Source of the DNA: Gaeumannomyces sp. JS-464
Lineage: Eukaryota; Ascomycota; Sordariomycetes; Magnaporthales; Magnaporthaceae
Assembly (NCBI GenBank): GCA_002197995.1
Contig: NGZR01000002.1
Coordinates: 5,642,001 to 5,706,000 of the forward strand
Length of the DNA: 64,000 nucleotides
Direction: 5' to 3'
Positions 53,921 to 64,000 of the stretch are shown here, in pieces. The notes beneath the pieces are model-generated. The model was not told the DNA's origin and did not search any database. It was given only the letters and a program-made list of their open reading frames with translations. Made by a program: the position numbers and the translations under genes. How positions within the stretch are numbered: the stretch's first letter is position 1; every line of letters begins with the position of its first letter.

Positions 53921-54778
53921 ATGTCTCTAAAGATCGAGCGGGACACGGTCCAGAGCGTGTCGCGGGTCGCCGACAATGTCGCTACCAGGCTCGCCGACAG
54001 CGTCAACAAGCCGCTGCCCGGCACCAGCGGCAAGCACCCTGTGTCGGCCGCCATCGGCACCGCGCTGACGGGCGGCAAGGAGATGGCCGGCACCAAGGGA
54101 TACCTGGCCGCCTACCTCAAGCAGCTCGAAGAGAACCCGCTACGCACAAAGATGCTGACGGCCGGCACCCTCGCCGGCGCCCAGGAGCTGCTGGCCTCAT
54201 GGCTGGCCAAGGACCGCAACAAGCACGGCAACTACTTCACCTCGCGCGTCCCCAAGATGGCCGCCTACGGCGCCCTCGTCTCGGCGCCCATGGGCCACTT
54301 CCTCATCTGGCTGCTCCACAAGATCTTCAAGAACCGGACCAGCCTGCGTGCCAAGATCATGCAGATCATCGTCAGCAACCTCATTGTTGCTCCGATCCAG
54401 AACTCGGTCTACCTGGTCGCCATGGCCCTCATCGCCGGCGCCCGCACCTACCACCAGGTCCGCGCCACCGTCCGCGTCGGCTTCTGGAAGGTCATGCGCG
54501 TCTCGTGATCACGTCGCCAGTTTGCCTGGCCTTTGCCCAGAAGTTCCTGCCCGAGCAGACCTGGGTGCCCTTCTTCAACCTCGTGTCCTCATCATTGGCA
54601 CCTACATCAACACCATGACTAAGAAGAAGCGCCTCGCCGCCCTGCGCAAGAAGCACTTTGGCGACTCGGGCCCGGGCCCGCGCCCTGGCTCCATGGGTCC
54701 TCCCGGGTTCCATGGGCCTCCAGGCTCCATGGGCCGTCCTGAAGACTACCCCCGATGGGCCCGAACCCGCCGTACTAG
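53921..54778 (+). CDS. Mpv17/PMP22 family integral membrane protein
   Basis: This is a small multi-pass protein of the peroxisomal or inner mitochondrial membrane (Mpv17, Sym1, PXMP2 family), thought to affect membrane permeability. The start is the ATG at 53921 (GTCGCCATGTC), giving MSLKIERDTVQSVSRVADNV. Family landmarks are YLKQLEENPLRTKMLTAGTL, AYGALVSAPMGHFLIWLL, the TM stretch VSNLIVAPIQNSVYLVAMAL, FWKVMRVSW, FLPEQTWVPFFNLVS and YINTMTKKKRLA. Three bases appear missing: at 54506-54508, at 54587-54591 and in the C run 54749-54753. Reading through them gives 286 residues ending PPMGPNPPY. The C-terminal Gly/Pro/Met-rich tail (about 40 residues) is longer than in typical members. If the last correction is wrong, the frame would end at 54842 instead. 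Confidence 0.85.
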
Positions 54779-55807
54779 GACTCGGTGCCGCCGCCCCCTT
54801 TTTGGATACGGCGAGGAGGCTATGGTGATGGAGACGAAGTGAGGCTGTCCTGTGAGATAACTAAGGTATGTGGATGGCCGTGGTCGTCACTAGATGAACA
54901 TTTCTGGTCATGGCGGGGGTGGCTTGGGGGATCCTGGGCATCGTCAGGATATCTGTTAAGTACGCGGCCTCATATGATCCCATATAGCCCGGTACTTTTT
55001 ACCCATGTTTACTTACGGTCGGGCAGGTGTGGCCTGGTTTTGTGATGGTGGGACAGGAAATAGGCGTCGGTGCGTGTGGCGGTCACGATCATCGTCCTAC
55101 GTGTTTACTACATACGCTGTTTATATCCAGTCTGCACCGCCCTGTCGGATAGGTTTTACTTTTTCTGTTTCTTGTTCCGTTTTATAGTCTTTGTCTTGTG
55201 TTTTTATTTTCTCGGCGGGCAGATAGGTAGGATAATGGTAGTTATGTATGTCGTATGACCTTGTCCCAGAGCCGCTTCGTCAAAACCAAGGCGGAAATAC
55301 AAATAATTTACATGCTTGTTCCTTGTTGATCCGTCCATCTGCTCCCCTTTGATCAGCTGACCCCAAGCGTTAGGCTGTCTGCCGGCAGCCATGATCCCTT
55401 GTATCCTGTGCCGGCCGTTCGGAATCAAGACGAAGTGGGTCAAACGCATAGTCCTACTCTCCTCCCACCGCAGCTAGAAGTACATCTGCTTCTCCTCGCA
55501 ACCGTAGCCGCTGCAGCGTAGTGCAGACCTGCTAGGGGCAAGGTGTGGGCTGAGTGGGACAAGAAGCTCCCAAACGGTTGTTGGGCGGAGTTGTTGAGCG
55601 AGGGGGCTTGACACATAGTCCATAAGGGTGTCTCCGTCTAAAGACATGATAGTGCTAGACGGCGCACATAGGCCCCAGCGCCCAAATTTGTCCTGGCATT
55701 CGGACAGCGCGGCAGGTATTGGTGCGTCTCGAGCGCACATGTGTTCTTCTGTAGTTGGGAAAGGTAGTCTTCCTGAAGTAGAGTGCGTTGCTGTTCTAAG
55801 AAAATAA
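54779..55807. other. Convergent intergenic region, Mpv17-family gene / vps22
   Basis: About 1 kb holds the 3' UTRs of both genes. It is T-rich at 55145-55260. No coding gene is seen. Confidence 0.6.
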
Positions 55808-56740
55808 TCACGTCCCGTCGCCGGGTGACTCCTGGGGGTCTAGCATGAAGCCTGGGCTCCAGTACTCCCATTCGTCGCTCTGCTTGTCAACCCAGAGCAT
55901 GCCCTCGCCGACCAGGTCCTCGACCGCCGTCTGCGCGCGAGCCCGGGCCCACCTCAGGTTCACCATGAGCATCGAGACGCTGACGTAGCCGAGGACCTGC
56001 ACGGCTTCGAGCACGGCGCTCTGGTCCGTGTTGAGCTCCCTTGGGATCGACCTGATGTACGGCTTGTTCCCGACTTTGATGATGGAGTATGCAGACCCCA
56101 GAGGCTTGAGGGTCCCCACGGCACGGAAGATGTCGTCCCTGATGGGTGGGGATCAGCAAGCGGGACAGGAAGAGGTCGTCGCAGTGGCGTGGGATTTGGT
56201 GGATGTAAAGGTAAGGTACCTAGGTGTATGTGATCATGGGAGACAAAAAAGAACAAGAAAAAGATGTCGCTCACTCTGTGACTTCTGCGGCGCCCTCCAT
56301 GCGGCTGCGCATAATCATCTCGCGGACCTTCTTCACCTCGAGCAGGCCGCCGTTCTCGCCCTGGTCTCGCCGCAGACCTCAACGACGCGGACGGCCAGGC
56401 CAAAGTAAAAGTCGTTGACAGACGTGCCCAGCAGCTGGGCCCAGATGGAGGCGCCCCCGGTGGCGCTACCCTTGCCGCCGCCGCCGGAGCTGGAGCTCGC
56501 GAGGGGGTCGACGCCGATGGCGGAGCACATGCGGGCGAACTGGGCGCGGAAGGCCGGGTCGGAGCGGATGTCCTTGGCGTGCGTCTGGGCGAACTGCTGC
56601 AGCAGCGACCGGAAGACGGACAGCTGGGTCTCGAGCGCCTGCGCATTGGTCGTCCGCAGCGCCGAGCCGTGCGTCGCGTACTGCGCCGACGTCAGCCGGC
56701 TGCGGTCGAAGGCCGCGAGGCCGACGCCTTTGCGGGACAT
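55808..56740 (-). CDS. vps22: ESCRT-II subunit Vps22/SNF8
   Basis: This is a winged-helix subunit of ESCRT-II, which sorts ubiquitinated membrane cargo into multivesicular endosomes. The exons are 56740-56275 and 56138-55808. The intron (56274-56139) has donor GTGAGC and acceptor ATCAG and splits the Glu codon in VTE-DDIF. The start MSRKGVGLAAFDR is diagnostic. Other landmarks are SLLQQFAQTHAKDIRSDPAF, FYFGLAVRVVEVC, KKVREMIMRSR, VGTLKPLGSAYSII, KPYIRSIPRELNTDQ and the C-terminal winged helix with AVEDLVGEGMLWVDKQ. A Ser/Gly-rich insert separates the N-terminal hairpin from the first winged helix. One base is missing in the run 56359-56361, between GETR and ENGGLLEV. The corrected length is 265 residues, the family norm. 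Confidence 0.95.
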
Positions 56741-57153
56741 GGTTTTGGACGGGCCGCCAGGGCACTGGCGAGACTTCCCAAAGCCGGAAAACAATATGGA
56801 CGGATGGACGGATGGACGGCCGGCCGGGCACCTCGACGCTGTCTCTCACGGCGCCGGTCGAGGAGGGCCCCGACAGCCCCCCGCATCGGCCCGCCCTTCC
56901 GAGGCTTGCCTGCTTGCCCGCTCGTCGCAACGCTGAGCATGCACGTGATATTGTGCACGGACCATCACCATGCCCTAAACTATTCTTTGGTGTGAGCATG
57001 GTGGGCCAGGCAAATTGGGCCCGCGAGGGAGGCGGCTTTCACTTTTTCGACTACGTCTGCGAAAAAAGAGACCCCGACGATTCACGCCCGTATCCTCACA
57101 TCTTCCTTCTCGACCGACCCGACCGACCGACCCGAAATACACAATCCGCCAAA
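56741..57153. promoter_or_regulatory. Divergent promoter region between vps22 and RPS16
   Basis: A 413-bp spacer lies between head-to-head start codons. Just before the RPS16 start there are repeated CCGA/GACC units (57108-57135) in a pyrimidine-rich leader. A GGAC/GGAT repeat lies near 56797-56820. Confidence 0.5.
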
Positions 57154-58126
57154 ATGTCCAGCAGCAAGCAGGGTGTGCAGTGCTTCGGCAAGAAGAAGAC
57201 GGCCACCGCCGTCGCCCAGTGCGTCAAGGGCCAGGGCCTGATCAAGGTCAACGGCGCCCGCTGTCTCTCGTCGAGCCCGCGACGCTGCGGTACAAGGCAC
57301 GTACAATCTCTCACCCTCCTTTGGCCCGCCGTCTCCCGAGCGCGCCATGTCTTTTTTTCCCCTCGTCGGCCTCGAGGCGAGCACCGAACTCCTCCAACGC
57401 GAACCTCCCGCAAAATCAAACTAAACGGTGGATGTCTGTGTGAGGGCAAGGGAAAAGAAGGAAGTCGGGGGTGTTCGTTGGTCAGGCGACGAGCTTGGAA
57501 AACACCGAGGCACAGACATCCACCCGGGGAGGGAACCGTTGGCTGGCTAGGCGAGGGAAGGAGGATGGACGCTCTTGGTGGGCGGCGGAAGGACACCGAG
57601 GGCGGGCACTCTTTGCTAACACGTGGGCCCGTTGCTCTGCCTCTAGGTCTACGAGCCTCTCCTGGTTATTGGCCTCGACCAGGTCTCGGGCGTTGATATC
57701 CGCGTCCGCGTCACCGGTGGTGGTCACACCTCGCAAGGTACGGGAACCGCGCCCTCTGGAGGGTGGCTGAGGCAATCCAGAGAACATGGGGCCCAAGTGT
57801 CTGACTTGATTCTTCTTTTCTACGCGCAGTCTACGCCGTCCGCCAGGCCATCGCCAAGTCGATCGTTGCCTACTACCAGAAGTATGTCGATGAGCACAGC
57901 AAGAACCTGCTCAAGCAGGCCCTGACACAGTACGACCGTACCCTGCTGGTCGCCGACAACCGCCGTTGCGAGTACGTATCATTCCCACAACCCCTCTCAC
58001 TGGACTGACAGGCCTGCTGCAAAAGACGACGACGGAAACAACTGACAGGCTTCCTCGTGTTACTACAGGCCCAAGAAGTTCGGTGGTCCTGGTGCCCGCG
58101 CCAGGTTCCAGAAGTCGTACCGTTAA
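57154..58126 (+). CDS. rps16: 40S ribosomal protein S16 (uS9)
   Basis: The exons are 57154-57296, 57647-57737, 57830-57971 and 58069-58126. The first intron is 350 nt and has donor GCACGT rather than GT, with a CTAAC branch point and acceptor CTCTAG. The other two have GTACGG and GTACGT. The start is CAAAATGTCC. The protein reads [106 protein letters not shown] and ends in the invariant FQKSYR. One base is missing at about 57253-57258, in the VNGRPL segment. The corrected length is 144 residues. uS9's C-terminal tail contacts initiator tRNA in the ribosomal P site. Confidence 0.97.
57427..57524. other. Long stem-loop inside RPS16 intron 1
   Basis: GGTGGATGTCTGTG (57427-57440) and CACAGACATCCACC (57511-57524) are perfectly complementary over 14 bp across a 70-base loop. 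A nested 6-bp stem, GGTGTT (57470-57475) with AACACC (57501-57506), sits inside the loop. It could be a regulatory intron structure or part of a non-coding RNA. Confidence 0.8.
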
Positions 58127-58971
58127 TTTATTTATTTTGGTCTCTTATGGTATTATTTCTGCACCGGCGGAGGGAAGCGGGGATTGTTCGGACGATGCTA
58201 TCTATGGTGGCCTCTTTCTATGTGGTTGTACGAGCCTGCTTCTAGGGTGGAAGCACGGCGAGGCAACGCAGACGGCCGGCACACACAGCCGCTCGGTTTG
58301 GCCCCAGTGGCTGGACGGACGGCCACGCGCTCGTCTCTTTTCGTTGCGGAGTCAATGGGAAAAGGCGGGTAAAGAAAACCCTTGCTTTATTTTTTGCGCT
58401 ATACTTGCATGGCATGCCTTCTTTCTGGGCTGGGTGTAAAAGGGTTTTGGCGAAACAACGAACAAAACATGCGTCAGGTCTGAGGCGCTGGGTCCAAAGA
58501 CATGAAAACATCGATGACACACGCCCTGTATATCTGCCCAACTGCGTTCCATGTGACGTGCACTGGCCTCCCACCGGCAACCTCATCTGGGGGCATGCTG
58601 GAACTGCTCTGGGGTTGATATTCACTGTTGTTCCAGTTCAACGCTTTATACCTGGTCACTCAATTACGCCTACACTAGAATGCTAGGGTATCTCCAAGAT
58701 GTCATTATGTGGGAACAAGGGGCTTGCGAGTAACGAGAACACAAGACATAGCAATCAGGAAAGAAACGAAGCCGTTGGCCTCCTCAAAGGCTCCCTCCCG
58801 AGCATTCACCCAGTCGATTCCCCTAAGGATCCCAAGCCCCCAAGTAATAGACTTACCACAATCACGTCTATCGAGATCACCACAGCAGAGGGTTTCCAAC
58901 AGGCAAGCCAGCCATAATAACGATTACTAAACCGCAGCGAGTACTGAGCCGAGCTTGGGACATGTCACAGA
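58127..58971. other. Convergent intergenic region, RPS16 / aar2
   Basis: About 850 bp hold the two 3' UTRs. No coding gene or recognisable RNA gene is seen. Confidence 0.6.
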
Positions 58972-60708
58972 CTAGGAGCTCCACGAGACGAGCCCAACCT
59001 CGCGTCCGTTCTCGTCGAGCTCGACCAGCACGGGCTGGTACTCGTCGTCGTCACTGTCGCCCGGGTCCGCCTCGAGGCCCAGCCGGGGCTTGGGGCCGGC
59101 AGGATCGGGCTCGGTGACGAGGGTCTCGGGGGCGTAGTCGCTCCGCAGGTCCCAACCGTACTGCCAGAACCAGGCCTCGAGGTCCGAAAAGGCCTGGCCC
59201 ACGGCGGCCTGCTCTTTGGCGATGGCGTCTCCCAGCCCCAGGAGCGACTCGTTGAGTATCCGCTTGTAGACGATCAGGGCCTCGCGCAGGCGGCTCTTGT
59301 GCTGCGGCGCCATCTCCAGGATCCCTGCGCGACCCTCGTCGTCGCCGCCGGCCGCCGGTGCCCCCAGCCTAGCGGCTTCTCCGCCGCCGGACATGTGGCG
59401 TTCGCCATAGACCAGCTGCGCATGTATCGTGAGGATGAAGGAGCGGATGAGTGCGGGCCGTGAGACGGCCAGCTGGTGCGCGCGCAGGACTACCTTGAGG
59501 ACCAGATGGAACCAGTAGTCCAGACACGAGGGATTTCCGAGGTGCATGGCCGTAAGAAACACGAACTGGAGCTCCCCGGTGAGATCAGCTTCGGCGACCC
59601 CAGACCTGCCGAGTACGTTTTCGACGATCAGGGTGGTGTCCGGCAGTCTTGGCGACGGCGCCCGGACGGTAGCGGTGCCTGCAGCAGCCGCAGCAGCGGC
59701 GGCCCGGTCGCTCTCACTGTCCTCGGCGCCACGGGCTGCGTTCGCGTCGAGGGTGAGGAGGTGGAGGCCGAGGGCCGAGTCTTGGGGCGGGAACAAAAAC
59801 GTCAGCTCACTGCCGACGACGGCCTTGAACAGCTTGCTAGCCTGCGTGAAGTTGAGTTCTCCCTTGGCGCTGTCGGCTGTGTCGACGAGCCACTCGGACG
59901 CTGAAGGGTCGACATTTCCCGTGATGCGGTCAAGCAGCGCCTCGGTGATGCACGAGGTAAGATGGTGCCAAAGGGCAGCCTCGTCGAGAGCTAGGTCTGG
60001 ATCTGGGGACGCCGGGCTGCGTGGCGGATCCTTGGGCGGAGGTGGCGGGCGGCGGCCGCCGGTGGTAGCGGAGTCTGGCCTGGCGGGGGCTGTAGGGCAC
60101 AAGGTTCGGATATGCGGAGTTGAGGTCGTTGATGCTGCTGCGAGCCTCGACGCGGCTGGCGGGCTCGCCAAGGACCTCGTTGTAGCGGTCCCACTGCTTG
60201 ACCCTCGGCTCACCGCGCGCAGCCTCCTTGGTGACGAACCAGTAACCGCAGCGGGACAGGCCGCCCGGGTCGGCCACGAAGACCAGGTGGGCACCGGGAG
60301 GGATGTTACGGAAACCAAGCACCGGGCGTGCGGTCTGGGTGGTCAGGACGGTGGTGTCGCAGCCCACGAGGAAGCCCTGGGGGAGGTCTAGGATGAGAAA
60401 GACATCGCCCTGCTCGAGGAGATCCGACGCCAGGGGAGGCGGGGTAGACAGGGGCTGGCGTCATCGGCGGAGCGAGGAGGGATCGCAGGGGGCTGCGGCT
60501 GGTGGACCCGGAGGCTCCCGTAGGGGAAACTCCCCGTAACGGGGACCGAGACGACAGACTTAGTAGAGAAGCAGCCGGCTGAGGCGGTCGAGTCGGACTT
60601 GGCCAAACTGAGCCTGGTTGGCGGCAGTTCGGGGGTGTCGGACGCTGCCAGGGATGGACTCTTGGCTTTGTCTAGGCGGGATCCGACAGCGACGCCGTCA
60701 GCTGCCAT
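58972..60708 (-). CDS. aar2: Aar2, U5 snRNP assembly factor (Prp8 chaperone)
   Basis: Aar2 binds the RNase H-like and JAB/MPN domains of Prp8 in the cytoplasm and is exchanged for Brr2 in the mature U5 snRNP. The start ATG at 60708 gives MAADGVAVGSRLDKAKSPSL. A Ser/Pro-rich extension of about 100 residues precedes the Aar2 N-terminal domain: GDVFLILDLPQGFLVGCDTT, LGFRNIPPGAHLVFV, SRCGYWFVTKEAARGEPRVK and WDRYNEVL. The helical C-terminal domain has ELQFVFLTAMHLGNPSCLDY, WFHLVLKVVLRA, FILTIHAQLVYGERHMSGGG, DLEAWFWQYGWDL, then DEYQPVLVELDENGREVG. Frame breaks are one base missing in 60451-60454 and one extra near 60060-60110. The corrected length is 578 residues, longer than yeast Aar2 because of the N-terminal extension and internal low-complexity inserts. 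Confidence 0.9.
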
Positions 60709-63700
60709 TTCCACGGCCACTCTTAGTGGGGCGGGTTCCTTGGAGTGGGTTCCGTTGGTGCTGTATGTATGAAGCCTGCGTTGAGTGTGGCAGGGAGGCC
60801 GGCTCAGAAGTGACAGGCAGGAAGACGAGGGACGCAGCTGGAGAGGAATATGCAAGAGTACACTTGGCAGGAAATCTCTGCAAGGATGAGCAGGCAATGC
60901 AGGGCCAACTAATATCGTCCCAAGACGGTGCCCTGTCAGAAGGTGCAGAGAAGACAAAGAAATGGCCTGGCTGGAAGCAGCTCCAGCAGCTCCAGTCGGG
61001 CACTACGTCATTTGGTGGTCTCGCATCAAGAGGCCACAGCGCCCGTCAAGCCGCACCTCATGGAACAACGACAAGCTGCGACGCGGCAGCCTGCAGGCGT
61101 GGGGTCTGTCGCTGCGGCACGGCACGGGCGTTGACGGATAAAAACGACAGCAAACCTATCAAGCAATCAGTCAATTAATCGATCGATCAACCAATCTCGA
61201 GAAAGTAAGGTTGGGTGGTTTGCGCTTCTCTTGACGTTCCATCGGGGTTTCCAGCAACCTAGGCATCGATGTTCGGGAGAAAATTCCATTCCTGTTGGTG
61301 GGTTCATGTTGGGCTGCACGGGGCTTTGGTCAGGGTGGGGCAGCACGCACGGGCGCAATGGTTCATGTTTGTTCATGGAGGCATGCCTCCAGCACCCATT
61401 TCGCCCCCAACTGATGCACACTGTGCGTCAGTGCAGCGCAGCGCAGTGAGGTGGCAACTGCTGTGGCCAGGTGGACTCGGTTGGAACCGAACGCTGGAGA
61501 CTGCGCGCGCTGTTTGTAACCTTAAGTCCCAGTAACCTTAAAATGCCCATGCTGCGAGCGAGGTTACCTTGGCTAGTGCTAGCGCTGTTCGGCGGCGTCG
61601 CCGGAAGATGCCTGCGTCGATCAGATAGATCCAGTCCAGAGTCAATGTCATGTCTGCCATGCCATGCCTTGTCCTGCCCTACACCCCTGCAGCAGCAGTT
61701 CAAACTACCGCCGTTCGAAGCTGCTTGCGGTTTCTATGCATGTAAATAATTATTATTTTATCTTCATTCTACTTTTCCTACTTCCCATATAACCTACCTA
61801 TTCCATGTACTTCTATCTCTCAACTGATGCATCCCTTCCCCGTCGTCTATGTCGTTCACATGCTTTACTAGCCTGGACTAGGGCCCCAAGTCTAAGCAAA
61901 CCCCCAGTCCACTGGAAAACCTGCCTGGGACAGGAATAGGCCGCATCTGTCACTTCGTCTCCGAGGTACCTGCGTCCTATTTAGAGCCCGCCCGCTAAGA
62001 CAGGCTGGCGTGTAGTCTCCTCACCGGTTATAGAATCTCGGGTTACATCACATCACGGCATCGGGGCTGCCAAACAAGGGGACCACCCCCCCTCCCCACC
62101 TTGGCCGAGAGTATTGGATACTGTACGCATGGAACAAACAGCGCGGAAAGGAACGGCCGCCTTTTGTGGCCGGCGGCCCCAATAAAAGGGCATACATTAT
62201 GCAAATCCCATTCCTGTCTTGCGACTTTCCCATCGTCCATCCTGCCGCTTCATGCCGCCCACCCACACTTCGCTACCACATGCATGTATACTTGCAGATC
62301 CGGAAATGTCGTCGATCCCGGAACTTGATAACTGACACGGAAGCACCAAATACGCCCCCATCTTATCGTCGCGTTACGAAAGCAGGCCAAAGGAAACTGC
62401 AGAGAAGTAAACGAGACGCGGGCGCAAAAGTCGGCGGTGAAATAAACAGACCAGTCGACGCCCCAAAATGACGATTGAGGCGGTATGCGGCAAAACGCAG
62501 GCAAAGCAAAATAATCAGCCAAAGTCCAACTATTGCCATACCATGGCTCTCTAGATCCTGCAATGTCTTTCTTGTTCTTTTCGGGCCAGGCCTCCGTTTC
62601 GATCTCGCGACTCTAGATGCAATCTCAAAATAAGAAAGAAAAAAAAAAAAAAAGAGGAAACAAAGCCCAGTGACTCCTTCGACGCCCTGAGCGTCCTTGT
62701 ATATTTGTGAGGGAACCGGAAACACAGCAACATCGACACGGAACAGCGGCATGCGCGGCGCGAGCAAACACGAGAAAACACCAAACAAAATAGCCCAGAG
62801 AACACGTGTTGACAAACACTGAAAAAAACATGACCCCAGAACCTGGCAGTTCTATTCTGGTCTTGAACAGTCTGCGGAAGCCATAGGCACCACCGCAGTC
62901 CAGTAATATGGCTGGCGTGCCCTCGCAGACGAGGTCGGCCCGATCGTCTGCGATTCCTTCCACCTCTCCCATGCCACGCATCCATGGGAAGAGAGAACAC
63001 TTGGGTATAGCCGACTCCAGCAAAGAGACTAGAAAAAAGAAAGAGCGGGAATAAAACCCTGGTTTGCCCGTGAATCCGTCGCTCTCACTGGCTCTATTCC
63101 AAAACAGCACCGGCAGAGTTCGCCGCAAAACCAGGTCGACTCTGCCTATCGAAGCACTTGAAATATGTGGCCAGGAGAAGCTGAGACCATTGATGTGGCA
63201 GGATGGGGGAGAAGAAAAAAAAAAAGGGGGGCAGTGTAAGAATCAACCAAGACGAATATGTAGTCAGATGGGCATGCCTCGTAGCATCCACTCTGAACTG
63301 TAACCCCCGTCTTTCCCACCGTTGAGAAACCGGCCATAAATGCAAAGCCGCCCCAAACCAAGTATGCCCCACGCTTGATGCGACGATAATCGTGAAAAAT
63401 CGAGGGAAGAAAAAGATAGGGCATTATCATCAAGAAAGTTCCGAGGAGATCTTTGAGTCGAGAGAGCCCAGGAGACGTGAATATATTTGACGAGCCCTAT
63501 ATCAGTGCCATTCGCCTGCTTGCTGAGATTGCCTGGGCGGTATCGGCCGCGACAGAGTCGTGCTGGATACGTCCATTCGAAAGTCGACGGCAGTGGGCTG
63601 GTCTGGGACTTTTGTCGTCGTCCGGGTCGAACTCGTCCGTCGCCAGGGATTGTGGGGCGCGCTAACAGGACAGCAACGCCAGATCTCGGTGACTGGCGTA

Positions 63701-63915
63701 GTGGATATATAAGCCGCAGGTGTTCCATCATTACCCTCGCTCGCGGCTTTGGCCCGATAACATCAGAGCCGCTTTTCCCTTGTCCTCCTGCGCCTTGGTG
63801 ACGGCCGTGGCCATCTGAAAGTCCGTTTTTGCTCTCCAGCGGGCGCTTTGCCGAGAGCGAGAACGAAATCTGAGATTGGGCCGGCAGGCTAACAGTTCGT
63901 CCGGAGTAGTCTGCG
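60709..63915. other. 3.2-kb gene-poor region upstream of aar2
   Basis: The left part is the aar2 promoter. The right part is probably the 3' UTR of the gene running off the window. Tetranucleotide ATCA/ATCG sequence lies at 61165-61195 and an A-rich run at 62634-62655. No reading frame has a domain or exon structure I can support. Confidence 0.55.
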
Positions 63916-64000
63916 CTAACGCTGGTTGTACATCTGCTGGTTCGGCTGGCCGTAGGGGGATGTCGACTGGTAGCTGGTGTGCATGTAGTTCGCGTTGTAT
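63916..64000 (-). CDS. C-terminal end of an unidentified protein, cut by window edge
   Basis: The last 85 bases read on the minus strand as a Tyr/Gln/Ser/Asn-rich tail (YNANYMHTSYQSTSPYGQPN, ending MYNQR) and stop at TAG 63918-63916. The composition matches low-complexity C-termini of fungal RNA-binding or regulatory proteins, but the family cannot be named from 27 residues. The frame could also be affected by the indel problem seen elsewhere. Confidence 0.45.
   Translation of the reverse strand, partial: YNANYMHTSYQSTSPYGQPNQQMYNQR

Overview
The window looks like nuclear DNA of a filamentous ascomycete (Pezizomycotina, most probably a Sordariomycete). Introns are short (about 70-120 nt, with one of 350 nt). 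They have GTATGT, GTAAGT or GTGAGT donors and CTAAC/CTGAC-type branch points. The genes are GC-rich and transcribed from both strands. The set is fungal core: PRP8, AAR2, NIP1/eIF3c, RAD26, HRI1, PHO8, VPS22, RPL34 and RPS16. I see no transposon, no RIP-like AT-rich block, no CRISPR, no rRNA and no recognisable tRNA. The species cannot be fixed from the sequence alone.

Layout. Positions 1-2.8 kb hold the start of a RAD26/CSB-type SNF2 ATPase (minus strand, cut by the window edge). An intact ORF for an unrecognised secretory protein ending in KDEL follows (2781-3752). A Myb/SANT-like regulator (11227-12494) then sits alone between two gene-poor stretches of about 7.5 kb each. These stretches carry a G32 run, a T28 run, a CA/CG alternating tract and duplicated CRE-like motifs. 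From 19,987 the window becomes a dense housekeeping block. PRP8 (minus) is head-to-head with NIP1/eIF3c (plus). Then come HRI1, an alpha/beta-hydrolase fused to a dual-specificity phosphatase, vacuolar alkaline phosphatase PHO8, an F-box/LRR-like protein, a complex I assembly factor (NDUFAF3 type) and RPL34. After these come a FAR1-type zinc-finger protein, a 131-residue helical protein, a 529-residue protein of unknown function, an Mpv17/PMP22 membrane protein, VPS22/SNF8, RPS16, AAR2 and a gene fragment at the right edge.

Functional links. PRP8 and AAR2, the chaperone that binds Prp8 during U5 snRNP assembly, lie about 32 kb apart. NIP1, RPL34 and RPS16 belong to translation. PHO8, VPS22 and the Mpv17 protein belong to vacuole, endosome and peroxisome or mitochondrion biology. 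These are ordinary fungal neighbours, not an operon-like system.

The strongest global signal is technical or evolutionary. About 30 isolated one-base insertions or deletions, mostly in short homopolymers, break the frames of at least 13 genes, including genes essential in every fungus. When they are allowed for, each complete spliced model becomes a multiple of three with an expected family length, so most are probably sequence errors. The more biological oddities are a long structured first intron with a GC donor in RPS16, a 16-bp hairpin upstream of the FAR1-type gene, the hydrolase-phosphatase fusion, the KDEL protein and the isolated Myb locus.
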